From Asterias rubens (lineage: Eukaryota; Echinodermata; Asteroidea; Forcipulatida; Asteriidae), in the NCBI RefSeq assembly GCF_902459465.1, contig NC_047068.1, positions 4,464,001 to 4,528,000 on the forward strand: a stretch of DNA of 64,000 nucleotides. The letters are read 5' to 3'. Below the pieces are notes generated by a model, which was not told where the DNA came from, searched no databases, and saw only the letters and a list, made by a program, of their open reading frames with translations. The position numbers and the translations under genes are program-made. Position 1 is the first letter of the stretch, and every line of letters begins with the position of its first letter. Of the stretch, positions 43,449 through 55,510 are shown piece by piece.

Positions 43449-46400
43449 ATGGCAACTTTCATTGGAAAGACACGACCGTTCGTTTACCGGCGTTTATCAA
43501 ATCTGGGAAAATGTGGTAAGCATATCGTTTTAAGTTATTTGTATTCATGAAATGTTCCGTTTGTTAATTATTTGAAACATATTGACATTTTTTGGGGTAA
43601 GTTTAGTTGTGTTTTATTATACTAGCACAGTTGGCAACAACACAGCAGATAAACATGTTATTTAAAAATTAAACTTGACTATGTGTGTAAATGTCACGTA
43701 GGCCTACAATACATGTTACTTAACCTACCTCTAGCCCCACTTGTTTTTGTGTGTCCACAAGGCTAAAATAAGGATTCAGCTAGCCTTGCCTTGGCCACAC
43801 AAAAGTGGGGCTATTAATTGTCCTTGCTCTATTTGGTTGAACCTGGAGGTAATGAACTCATATTCATAAACTTGAACTGAATGAAATTTGGATTGAAGTT
43901 TTTAATATTATAAGGGAATCAATGTGTGGCGAAGAGGTTTTCAATTATGGTTTATACCCGCCGAGGCCTGGTTCTTGATAAATTTACCGAGACGAAGTTG
44001 AGGTAAATTATCAAGAACCAGGCCTCGGCGGGTTTAAACCACTAGTTGAAAACCGATTCAACACACTTTGATTCTTATTCATAAATACATTTAAGGTCGA
44101 AAGACATAAACACTTTTGGTAAAAAAGTAAAATAACTGCCAAAATTATAATTGTTTGATGATTTCTTTCAACACAACACCCCTCCAGCTATGAAATTGTA
44201 AAGCCCTCGGGTAAACAACTCCTTATTAGGAGATTGCTGTGCGCGTCGCGCGTATCGCGTGATGTGGCACAACTATTCCAGCCGTTGCTCTCGACCAATA
44301 TGAATGAAGAAACTATCTTATAAGCACAGGTGCAAGCTCGCGTGTCACGACCATGTTTCAACACTTTTTACTGGTGTTATATCATCCGTTCAAACACCTC
44401 CACGTGATGCCCTCACGACCAATCAGAATGGATAAACTGTCTTGTATTTATGAATTGTTATTTAAACTACACCACTCTAGAACTACACTACAGTACTTAT
44501 TTAACATTTTAAGCAAAAAAATAAAATACATAGCGTATGTTTTTATTATTTTTTTATAGATAGGGCCTACTAACAAATGAGGCAAGAACAAGTTTGTCGT
44601 TGGTCCACAGCTCGACCAGTTGGACAACTTGACGGTTGAGACAACTCAATGGTTTGGCATGTTTTGAGCCGGACAACTTAACTGATTGTCTATTCAACCG
44701 TCAGACAACTCAACGAACAGATGGCCAACAAGACAACTCAGTCAATGGCCACAGTATACTTCTTCTAGAATATACTTCACACAACCAAAACACAACCACA
44801 CATTGTATTCATAATGCTTGAGTTAAATTAAAAACATCGTTAAAAAAATGCAATTTTCAATTGGTAATACTGTTGTTTTTCTGTCGCAGCGCATGTTTTT
44901 TTACTTCTCATGTTCAAAGCTTAATTTTTTTGTCACCAAGGGCTGTACCCGCAGGTAACAGTACAGTGAACAGACGAACTGCGGAGTCTTATTTTATGTA
45001 TTTTTTCCTCCATATTTCTTCACTACAAATGACAGAGCTATGTCGCCTTCACAGTAGCTCGGGGTTAAGCAACCAACCAAAAGTCACAATGTCTATACAC
45101 CAGTATGCATTGACAGTTCTTCCCCAGTACTCTGGATTGTTGAGTAACCTGCTACGAACCCAGTCAAGGCGCTCGGTACACCTTTGTGCTTCACTGTCGC
45201 AGAAGGTCAGCAAAAAAGATCGAGTTAAGCAGGTGAATAGTAATTAATTTTATTTTTTTTTACCAATAAAAAAATACACTGGTTTGTGTGTTAGCACTGT
45301 AACTTTCCCAAGCTCTTTGAAAATAATCAAAGGCATATTATTCAAGAGGGATTCGAACTGACGACCTTTGTAGTTCTAGACTGCTCAGTGTCTTGCCAAC
45401 TTTGACCAAAGCATGTGAATTCTTAAAAAAATGTATTGCACATAAATCACAAGGAACTTGATGACCGATTGAGCCCAAATTTCCACAGATTGTTATTTTA
45501 TATGCATAATGTCGGGATACACCATGTAAGAACACTGGGCTTTGACAGTTACCAAAGGTGTCCAGTGTCGTCAAAGAATGATGCAGATTTCTCCTTTATG
45601 TGGTACAATTATGAAACTGCATTAAATATATACGTGATGTGATCTGAATGCAAACTCGAACTTGCTCTAAATTAGTCCTTACAAATCGTTTAAAACAAGA
45701 TCATAATAGTTTTCATGGTGTATGTTTGAGTATTAGTTTTATCTGGTGTGTACAAACTTATTCTTTAACTATGTTGTGGCCCAATTGTAGAATCAGCTTA
45801 ATTATAGTTTGGCCCTGACCAACTGCAGTTAGGCCTGACCAACTGCAAATGAAACTGACCAACTGCAAAAATAGACCTGACCAACTGCAAGTGGGCCCGT
45901 CAAACTGCAAATGGACCCAACCAACTACAAATGGTCTTCTCATTTGCAAATGGGCAGACCAACTGCAAATGGGCGGCCCAACTGCAAATGGGCGGCACAG
46001 TTGTTGTTGGTGTTACATGTACATGGCACCTTTTTCATATTGTATGACATGGCATGTGACACCTTTTTCAATAATTTTTAATTTGATTTGAAACTTTGCA
46101 TTGTGGAAGTAAAACTAAGAGAGGTTTGCAGTAATGTTGGTTCTGAAAAGAACCACTGGTGAATTACTCAACGTTTCTCTCAGTATGCTCCAATCGTCTT
46201 CAGGAGAATTAATATTGTTGAGACCCGGCTCATGGCTCACTTGTACAAATTCATAAAGTGCCCTTGGAAAAATCAAAATGGTCTTCATGTTTAGTCACCC
46301 AAGCCCTGAATTGACTTCCTTTCTCATTGAAGGTAACAAACAAATATGCATCGTCTGACAGGCCTCAAGCACAGCCTAGGCATACCTCAGACTACCAGCA

Positions 46401-49400
46401 GTCAACAATCATCCATCCTTCAGAATCGTCAGAATCTTCAACCGTCACCGATCAATCCCCTGCTGGTCTGGATCTCCACCAGCGTGTAGAGACAGCCATC
46501 CAGAGCACCCTTGACCATGTCACTCCATGCCCCATTGAGCCAAAGGATGGGAACAAGGGTGACACGGAGGAGGTTGTAGAGGTCAAAGAGGGTCAGTGGA
46601 AGGAGCAGAGTGTAGCAGTTAGTCAGCTCCCTTCACTGTATCTACAATTGTCAAAGAGCAGACTCACAGGTAAATTGTAGTGAATGATGTATACTCCCCA
46701 TGTAAGTCTGTTTTGAAATATTGTATGTTAAAGCGCCTTGAGCGTCACTGAGTGAAGGATATGCGCGCTATAAAATTTTTATTTTTATTAATATTATTAT
46801 TACCTTTCCTGCTCAGAAAATGCCAGCATGGGAAGACAGTAGCTGCTTGTTAAATCAGTGCATTGAATTGCAATGGTCATTTTGGTTTGGTTTATTTTAT
46901 TCTCCTGCAGGTTTAGTGGTTATCTCAGCGTTAGCAGGCTATGGAATGGCTCCCGGGGTGTTTGAATTGTCAACATGCGCCCTCATGGGATTCGGGACCT
47001 TCATGACGTCCTGTTCAGCTAACACAGTCAATCAGGTCAGTGTACACACTTTGGACTTGTGGTATTATAATAATAATGAGTCATCACCATCCTTTGTTCA
47101 GACTTTGCGCTGGACTGTATAGAAACCTTGGTTGAAGTTGTTTTTCTGATATGGTAGTTGGTGCTACGAAAGCTCGTGCAGATATTTATTTATTATTTGT
47201 TAGTTATTAAAGTGCTACATTTTACTTTCCTCTTTTCAATTACCTGTTTAACACATCTACCCACCATTCATTTTCAATGATAAACTGGGCATATTTAAAG
47301 TGCCTTTAAGTTTTACCAGAGGATGCAAAGTGCTGGAAGATGAGAAAACCAGAAAAGAGGGGGCGTCTCGAGGGTAGGGAGAGGCGGACATGAGAAACCC
47401 AGATTACAAGTGTCAGAGAAAAGTGCTGTGATATCTTTGTGTAAGAGCTTTATACAAATGCCTTCACTCAATATGATTGTTATTATTGTTCGCCCTTGCA
47501 GTATTTTGAAGTACCATTTGATTCTCAGATGGCCCGGACAAGGAATAGAGTCTTGGTTAAAGGACTGCTCAGGTAATATATTTTTTTAAACATTCATTCA
47601 CAATACCTGTACCAAAGGCAAACATTTGGAAGTACTCCTCATACTATACAACCTCATTTTTTAATTCCATATTCTACTTCACTGAATACTTAAATGGTGT
47701 TTGAATTGGTGGCTACAGCTAGTGCTACACTTGTTTCAAAGGCCGTCCTACACTTCAGTGCACGATGGTGCGGAAATCTAGGAGTAGCCAAAGCGGTAGT
47801 TGCTAACTCTGATTGGTCACAGTTCAAAGCCAACTAGGTGTCTTTCTACAATGGCAATTCCTTGGTTATTGTTAGGTCCCTCGCTCCCTCGTTATTTAGC
47901 CAACACTTTGATTGTCTTAATGAGGGGGGATGGCAGGCCTGCCATGTCATTTCTGAGAGGGCAAGGCCACTTACGTTTTGCTAAGGGCACCTTAAAGTCT
48001 ATTGACAACTATTGAAGGGGCACCAGACCAGGTCAACAGAGGCCATGGTCTTTGTGTAACTCCAGACCTGGGCCCAATTTCAGAGCTGCTTTAGCAGAAA
48101 ATATTGCTTAACGGTTGTCTGCTAAACATAAATGAGCAAGAAACCATTCACAAATTGTACATGTGACGTGGTAATCTTGTTCTGCTAAGCATAATTTCGT
48201 TATGGTTAGCTACTCTCTGTGTATTTCGTACTGGGGTTAATCATTTATTGAGTAACATTGGCTACGTGGCAGGGTTGAAGTTTCACAAACTTATTTTCCA
48301 CCAAATTATTTGCATTCACCAAATTGTTTTGATGTTCTTGACAGTCCCCTCCATGCTGTTGGGTTTGCTTCAGTGGTTGGTACGGCAGGAGTAGGCATCC
48401 TGGCACTGGCTGTCAATCCATTAGCTGCAGCCATAGCCGCAAGTACCTGGGTTCTCTATGTGGGTGTGTACACCCCGCTGAAGCGGCTAAGCATCGTCAA
48501 CACATGGGTTGGTGCCGTGGTCGGAGCCCTACCTCCCGCCATTGGCTGGGCAGCTAGCACTGGAGCTCTAGCACCAGGTAGGTTTCTATTAGACCCTTCC
48601 CATGAAATATGCATAAGACCCTATTGGTTGGCAAAATGCCATACAGATGTGCACTAAGCAGATGCACAATTGCGTCTGTGTCACGCAGTCATTAGACGCA
48701 TTACAAAACAGTGTGATGTTCCCCAATGTTCCCTTATTTTGCTAACTAAAATAACATTTTTGCACAGATTTTGGAAGAAAATACTGAACTCAAACAAATT
48801 TCATTTTCTGCTCCCCCAATTAGGAACAGTACAAGTTTCTTTAATCGTTCCCTTTTGCAATATCACCCCTTACAAACATTCCACAAGACCTACTCTAACA
48901 AAACTCATGAATGCCAAATAATAATAAATATCATTTGTATAGCGCTGTCCATCAAAGCGCTTTAACATTGTCTGAAAATATGTGTTTTTAATTTAGGCTA
49001 GACTGAGCTGATAGAGTACGAGCCACAGTGGGGCTTAGTTGTGGTTTACAATACTTACCTTCTTGTTCGCTCCTCATTTTGTATTGCTTAAGCCACTAGG
49101 ATCCTGTGTTGCTGTATTTCGTAATTTTATCATGTTTTACACACATACATTCAGGGTATTTATAGAGAGATGCAACATTTTGTGCAGTTTTAAATATGTA
49201 TCAGACAACTGCTACATTTTGGTCACAATGAAGTGTAGCTACATTTTAAGGATTTAGTTTTGATTTATCATAAACTTAAAGACTGAGGTATGGCTTTTTT
49301 TTTAAGGTGCCTTGTTGATGGCTGGTTTCCTCTACTGCTGGCAGTTCCCCCACTTCAACGCCCTGAGCTGGAACCTCCGCAGTGATTACTCCAGGGGTGG

Positions 49401-49719
49401 CTACCGCATGATGGCCACCACAAACCCTTCTCTCTGCCGCCGTGTGGCCCTCCGACACTGCTTCGCCATGATCGGGCTGTGCACCCTGGCCCCGATGCTG
49501 GACCTCACCACATGGGCATTCGCCCTGGACTCTCTACCCCTCAACCTGTGGCTGACGTACCTGGGCTGGAGGTTTTACCAGCGGGCGGACAGCAAGTCGG
49601 CCAAGCAGCTGTTTAAGTTCACATTGCTTCACCTGCCGTTGCTGATGCTGTTGCTGTTGATAAGCAAGAAGAGTCTGTACTCTGGTGGGAGTGTAGAGGC
49701 CATCGCTGGAGCATTATGA
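43449..49719 (+). CDS. COX10: COX10, protoheme IX farnesyltransferase (heme O synthase)
   Basis: Inner-membrane mitochondrial enzyme of the UbiA prenyltransferase family. It adds farnesyl to heme b to give heme O, the first step towards heme A of cytochrome c oxidase. Seven exons: 43449-43515, 45036-45232, 46333-46669, 46911-47035, 47502-47572, 48345-48577, 49307-49719; 1443 bases, 480 aa (human 443). The start ATGG has A at -3. The N-terminus [20 protein letters not shown] is basic, as expected of a mitochondrial presequence. Exon 3 encodes about 112 residues of poorly conserved, Ser/Gln/Glu-rich linker. The membrane core starts at [16 protein letters not shown]. Family motifs are [20 protein letters not shown] (first prenyl-diphosphate/metal site, about residues 238-257), [15 protein letters not shown], and [11 protein letters not shown] with DYSRGGY. 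Several hydrophobic helices follow to the end. Exon 7 is much more GC-rich than its surroundings. AATAAA occurs at 50431, inside a repeat. Confidence 0.95.
43912..44460. mobile_element. Foldback element family C with a long stable hairpin
   Basis: The arms 43957-43988 and 44002-44032 (CCCGCCGAGGCCTGGTTCTT ... AAGAACCAGGCCTCGGCGGG) pair nearly perfectly and extend outward through GGTTTTCAA / TTGAAAACC. Right-hand blocks (CACGTGATGCCCTCACGACC, AAACTGTCTTGTATTTATGA) match family C copies at 14636, 50418 and 63486. In COX10 intron 1. Confidence 0.65.
45250..45575 (-). mobile_element. SINE-2 copy followed by a MITE family A fragment
   Basis: 45250-45410 is SINE-2 in reverse (CACTGGTTTGTGTGTTAGCA, CATATTATTCAAGAGGGATT, decayed B box). 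45430-45575 is the right part of family A (TGATGACCGATTGAGCCCAA, GTAAGAACACTGGGCTTTGA, CAAAGGTGTCCAGTGTC). In COX10 intron 2. Confidence 0.5.
45815..45995. repeat. Minisatellite, ~18-20 bp unit (GACCAACTGCAAATGG-type)
   Basis: About nine tandem units from GACCAACTGCAGTTAGGCCT to GCCCAACTGCAAATGGGCG. Closely related to the right-hand units of the array at 12340-12606, although 33 kb away. In COX10 intron 2. Confidence 0.8.
46720..46800 (+). repeat. Short interspersed repeat tail (GTCACTGAGTGA motif)
   Basis: TTAAAGCGCCTTGAGCGTCA, CTGAGTGAAGGATATGCGCG and CTATAAAATTTTTATTTTTA. The motif recurs at 3058, 10730 and 22672, each time followed by a short AT-rich tail. This suggests a retroposon 3' end. 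Confidence 0.45.
47690..48240. repeat. Repeat mosaic with MITE family B
   Basis: 47928-48060 shares GGCAGGCCTG, AGAGGGCAAGG and AAGGGCACC blocks with 37560-37740. 48069-48240 is family B (GGGCCCAATTTCAGAGCTGC, TTGTCTGCTAAACATAAATG). In COX10 intron 5. Confidence 0.4.
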
Positions 49720-49744
49720 TGAGAAATTTGTCAGGTTAGGAGGG

Positions 49745-50190
49745 TTTCACTAGCAAGGTTTTAATCGGAGGAATTTTCAGGAGGAATTCCCTAGGAAGGT
49801 TTCCCAAGGAAGGTATCCCTAAGAGGAATTCACTAGGAAGGTTTCCAGAGGAAAGTTTCCCTAAGAGGAAATCACTAGGATGGTTTCCCAAGGAAGGTTT
49901 CCCTAGGAGGAGTTCACTAGGAAGGTTTCACAAGGAAGGTTTCCCTAAGGGGAATCCACTAAGGTTTCCCTAGTAAGGTTTTCATTTGAGGGTCTCCCTA
50001 GGACATAGGAGGAATTTCCTTAAAATGTTTCCCAAGGAATTTTTCCCTCAGAGGAATTTCCTGTGAAGATTTCCCAAAAGAGGGTTCCTAAAGGCATTTT
50101 TACTAAAGAGGGTTTGTCTGGGAATGCTAACCTTCCTAAAATGAATTCTCTAAGGGAGGTTTCCGTTGGAGATTTTCCCAAGGAGGGTTT
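49745..50190. repeat. Degenerate tandem repeat just after COX10
   Basis: Alternating words AGGAATTCACTAGGAAGGTT and TCCCAAGGAAGGTTTCCCTA, about 40-45 bp per pair, over 440 bp. It starts roughly 25 bp after the COX10 stop codon, so it likely forms the 3' UTR of that mRNA. Confidence 0.7.
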
Positions 50191-50417
50191 TCCTAGGAGG
50201 ATTTTTGCTGAAAATACAAAACACATGCAACCGACCATTTCACTGAAAATTTAATGCTCAATTAGAGCAATCACCCTGTAAAAAAATGTAGTTACGAAAC
50301 ATGTATTGTTTTTTTCCAAAAAAATTTGAACAAAACGTTTTCGTTGACTGTAACTGTGAAACTGAGTATGTAACATATTTGCCGCAGCCACCTGGGCAAT
50401 TGGCTGCTAATTAAACA

Positions 50418-50832
50418 GTGTGAATAAGAGAATAAAATTAAGCAACGTGTTCTTAATCGGCTGTTGAAACTGCAACCTGCAAACGGGTGTTTAAGAACGA
50501 GTCACTACTCTTTCATTCCCAATCATAAATGCCATTTTGTTTGAAAGGCGTTATAAAGTCGGAAACTCTGTACGTGTGGTGTATTTTTATGAAACAGTTT
50601 TCGGATATGAATTCGTGTGCGTAAAGCATCCTTGTATCCATGAGCTAAAAAATAGTGCGACAAGATCGATCACCCGTCAGAAAGAGGTTGAGGGATAACC
50701 CGCACAAATGCTATTTGAAAACAACCAGTTATAAACAGCTCCAGCTGGTCATTATCAGTCGTTTAAACACCCCCACTTGACGTGTTTTCCACCAATAGGG
50801 GAATAGCGAAACTGTCTGGGGTATTTATGAAT
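50418..50832. mobile_element. Foldback element family C copy
   Basis: GAATAAAATTAAGCAACGTG, ACGAGTCACTACTCTTTCAT and CACTTGACGTGTTTTCCACC with AACTGTCTGGGGTATTTATG match the copy at 14636-15100 block by block. Confidence 0.6.
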
Positions 50833-52768
50833 GCAGTATTAAGGGTGTTGGCATTGGAGTGCTTATGTGTTTAATATCTCAACTAGAAGGGTATGAGAGA
50901 GATTCCACTGTAGCGTCAATCTGTGTGTGTGTGTGTGTACACTGACCTGAGCGCACGTGTTACAACCAATTTATCTTCCAGTCTCCCCGCGACGAACAGC
51001 ATGCACGTGCAAAGTTTTGAAATGTAATTTTGCACTGTCCGTATGCAGAGCGTGACGCATTTGACAATATGCAGAGTGCAATATAAAAAGTGAGAGTAGA
51101 GTATAGCTTTTTATACCACCTTCCAGTTCGAGCATCTGATTGGTGGATTAGCGCGAACTGGAAGATAAAAAGGATACATTAATTCCAACCATCTTGTTTT
51201 TCAATTTTTGTTCATTCAAACTAGACAGTCATCAGCTCATCTTACTGCAGTTTATATTTGTTTCTTTTCTTCACCAACAAGTTGCAATGAAAAGCAATTG
51301 TCAATATATTCAGTTGGTTTTTATCGACATTTCTTTTTTCAGGGTGAGTGATGATTACTTTTAAAACCCAATATTTGAATACTTGCATATTTGAATAATT
51401 AACTCTTTGCGTATCGCAAGCGTATATTATTGTCTCGACGAGATCACCCAACAACACACAGTTTTCTCTATTAAAACAATGTTATAATTAATATTTTTGC
51501 CGCAGGCAATGCAAAATGAAGGGGAATCTGTGGAATTTAACTGATAATTTTTTTTAAAGATAAGTTTATTGTCAGTGTTCAACGAAACAAGAGTCCTGTG
51601 TTCCACTTTTTGGTGGAAAACCTTGGTTTTTTGGCGAGGTTTTGGGGGAAGTTTAGTGGCTACATGTATCTACTTATTGTGCTAAGAATCATGGCATGGA
51701 GCATTATTTTCTCAACATAATTATTTCTATGAGTCTGAATAGTGGACAATAGGTGGCAGCAGACTTGGCAGTTAAATCCAGTGGTTTGAGAAAAAAAAGT
51801 ATGTTCATTTAAAACAACATTAACAAAATCAAATGTGGTGTAATGACTTTCACGGTTTAAAACTTCTCTTGAAATGCTTTTGCCTGAAATGCTACTGAAG
51901 TACACAAGTTATAATTTTAAGTAAAACAATTTGTTTTGATCTAGCTTTACCAAAAAGGAAAATCCCTGTGTAAGTTTATTGCACTGGAGCAGCACATGTT
52001 TTGTGTAATGTCTTTTTTCGTTAGGAATGAACACAGTGGATGTTGTTTTTAAGGGAACCTTTACAAACTGAGTGGAATTGCCTGAGGTTGTTACATGTAC
52101 GTCTTAACTACTTCATTGTGGTTTTCTGGCCAAATGCCAGTGATAATACATGTGGCTTGGACTAGCAAAACGTTGTTCAGTGAATAGACTGTGCAAGTCT
52201 ATGGCATATTTGACTGTCCGGGACTAAGTTAATCCAGCAGTTTCCCATAACACTCTCTTGATGGCCAAATGCAAGTTAAAATGCCTGAGGACCAGTTAAA
52301 ATTAACCCAAGTGAACTGGCTGACTAGTTCAATGTTAAAAAACTTCCCTATCCCTACTTAATATTCATTTTACACCAATGTGTTTCCCTATTTTATTTGA
52401 AACATGGACTTGTGAAAAGCTGATGGACAGGTGAAATAGCAAGTTAACTAGTCCTGTTGGCCAGCCACTGAAAAGGTTATGGGCAAACCCATGTAGTCCA
52501 AACCATATTGAGTTTTGCGTTTGAGCGGTTCTGTTTTTATCAAATACTCTGAATAATTCAAACAATATGTTGGACAATTAACATTTTATGCCGTACCATA
52601 GATCTTATTTGTGCTGAACTGGAAAGTAACAATTTTAAAATAGATTTTTCTAAAGACCTGTCCAGCTGGATTGTGAAAAGAAGATTAAATGTAAATCATA
52701 GCAAGCACTGTCATTCATGTCATTTTATTTGTCTCTTTTTATGATTTGCATTTGATTGGTAGCATTTT
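50833..52768. other. Intergenic stretch, no gene recognised
   Basis: Contains a (GT)n run at about 50921-50938 and a hairpin of CTTCCAGTTCG and CGAACTGGAAG around 51122-51164. The rest is AT-rich with only short open frames and no motif I recognise. Confidence 0.4.
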
Positions 52769-52888
52769 AAAGGCAGCGGACACTATTGGTAATTGTTAAT
52801 GACCAGTCTTCTCACTTGGTATATCTCAACATATATGCATAAAATAACAAACCTGTGAAAATTTGATTTTGATTGGTTGATTGGTCAC
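52769..52888. mobile_element. MITE family A left part, cut off by the satellite
   Basis: TTAAAGGCAGCGGACACTAT, TGACCAGTCTTCTCACTTGG and ACAAACCTGTGAAAATTTGA match other copies up to the TTGGTC that normally precedes GTCGAAGTTGCGAGAT. There the satellite begins instead. The right half of the element is absent on the far side. Confidence 0.7.
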
Positions 52889-55510
52889 ACGAATATGCCC
52901 AACTTCGAATCGGCCCAACTTCGAATTTCGAATATGCCCAACTTCGAATCGGCCCAACTTCGAATTTCAAATATTTCGAATTTCGAATATGCCCAACTTC
53001 GAATATGCCCAACTTCGAATTTCGAATATGCCCAACTTCGAATTTCCAAATCGGCCAAACTTCGAATCGGCCCAACTTCGAATTTCAAATATGCCCAACT
53101 TCGAATCGGCCCAACTTCGAATTTCGAATATTTCGAATTTCGAATATGCCCAACTTCGAATATGCCCAACTTCGAATATGCCCAACTTCGAATTTCGAAT
53201 ATGCCCAACTTCGAATCGGCCCAACTTCGAATTTCGAATATGCCCAACTTCGAATCGGCCCAACTTCGAATTTCGAATATTTTGAATTTCCAATATGCCC
53301 AACTTCGATTATGCCCAACTTCGAATTTCGAATATGCCCAACTTCGAATTTCCAAATCGGCCCAACTTCGAATCGGCCCAACTTCGAATTTCAAATATGC
53401 CCAACTTCGAATCGGCCCAACTTCGAATTTCGAATATTTCGAATTTCGAATATGCCCAACTTCGAATCGGCCCAACTTCGAATTTCGAATATGCCCAACT
53501 TCGAATTTCCAAATCGGCCCAACTTCGAATCGGCCCAACTTCGAATTTCGAATATGCCCAACTTCGAATCGGCCCAATTTCGAATTTCGAATATGCCCAA
53601 CTTCGAATCGGCCCAACTTCGAATTTCGAATATGCCCAACTTCGAATTTCGAATATGCCCAACTTCGAATATGCCCAACTTCGAATTTCGAATATGCCCA
53701 ACTTCGAATCGGCCCAACTTCGAATTTCGAATATGCCCAACTTCGAATCGGCCCAACTTCGAATTTCGAATATGCCCAACTTCGAATTTCCAAATCGGCC
53801 CAACTTCGAATTTCGAATATGCCCAACTTCGAATTTCCAAATCGGCCCAACTTCGAATTTCGAATATGCCCAACTTCGAATCGGCCCAATTTCGAATTTC
53901 GAATATGCCCAACTTCGAATCGGCCCAACTTCGAATTTCGAATATTTCGAATTTCGAATATGCCCAACTTCGAATATGCCCAACTTCGAATATGCCCAAC
54001 TTCGAATTTCGAATATGCCCAACTTCGAATCGGCCCAACTTCGAATTTCGAATATGCCCAACTTCGAATCGGCCCAACTTCGAATTTCGAATATTTTGAA
54101 TTTCCAATATGCCCAACTTCGATTATGCCCAACTTCGAATTTCGAATATGCCCAACTTCGAATTTCCAAATCGGCCCAACTTCGAATCGGCCCAACTTCG
54201 AATTTCAAATATGCCCAACTTCGAATCGGCCCAACTTCGAATTTCGAATATTTCGAATTTCGAATATGCCCAACTTCGAATCGGCCCAACTTCGAATTTC
54301 GAATATGCCCAACTTCGAATTTCCAAATCGGCCCAACTTCGAATCGGCCCAACTTCGAATTTCGAATATGCCCAACTTCGAATCGGCCCAATTTCGAATT
54401 TCGAATATGCCCAACTTCGAATCGGCCCAACTTCGAATTTCGAATATGCCCAACTTCGAATTTCGAATATGCCCAACTTCGAATATGCCCAACTTCGAAT
54501 TTCGAATATGCCCAACTTCGAATCGGCCCAACTTCGAATTTCGAATATGCCCAACTTCGAATCGGCCCAACTTCGAATTTCGAATATGCCCAACTTCGAA
54601 TCGGCCCAATTTCGAATTTCGAATATGCCCAACTTCGAATCGGCCCAACTTCGAATTTCGAATATGCCCAACTTCGAATTTCGAATATGCCCAACTTCGA
54701 ATATGCCCAACTTCGAATTTCGAATATGCCCAACTTCGAATCGGCCCAACTTCGAATTTCGAATATGCCCAACTTCGAATCGGCCCAACTTCGAATTTCG
54801 AATATGCCCAACTTCGAATTTCCAAATCGGCCCAACTTCGAATTTCGAATATGCCCAACTTCGAATTTCCAAATCGGCCCAACTTCGAATTTCGAATATG
54901 CCCAACTTCGAATCGGCCCAGTTTCGAATATGCCCAACTTCGAATCGGCCCAATTTCGAATTTCGAATATGCCCAACTTCGAATCGGCCCAACTTCGAAT
55001 TTCGAATATGCCCAACTTCGAATTTCGATTATGCCCAACTTCGAATTGGCCCAACTTCGAATTTTTAATATGCCCAATTTCGAATTTCGAATATGCCAAA
55101 CTTCGAATATGCCCAACTTCGAATTTCGATTATGCCCAACTTCGAATATGCCCATTTTCGAATTTCGAATATGCCCAACTTCGAATTTCGAATATGCCCA
55201 ACTTCGAATCGGCCCAACTTCGAATTTCGAATATGCCCAACTTCGAATTTCGAATATGCCCAACTTCGAATCGGCCCAATTTCGAATTTCGAATATGCCC
55301 AACTTCGAATCGGCCCAACTTCGAATTTCGAATATGCCCAACTTCGAATTTCGAATATGCCCAACTTCGAATTGGCCCAACTTCGAATTTTTAATATGCC
55401 CAATTTCGAATTTCGAATATGCCAAACTTCGAATATGCCCAACTTCGAATTTCGATTATGCCCAACTTCGAATATGCCCATTTTCGAATTTCGAATATGC
55501 CCAACTTCGA
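52889..55510. repeat. 2.6-kb satellite of 16/23-bp monomers with 814-bp higher-order repeat
   Basis: Monomers are the 16-mers AACTTCGAATCGGCCC and AACTTCGAATATGCCC, a 23-mer that adds TTCGAAT to the second, a 24-mer with TTCCAAAT, and a longer form with two TTCGAATA units. They alternate in a non-random order. A block from about 53085 to 53790 recurs at 53899-54604, an exact 814-bp offset. Near the right end a block at about 55061 recurs at 55387 (326 bp). None of the monomers contains a stop in any frame, so open frames of up to 904 codons (plus) and 596 codons (minus) run through it. These are not supported as proteins. Confidence 0.95.
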
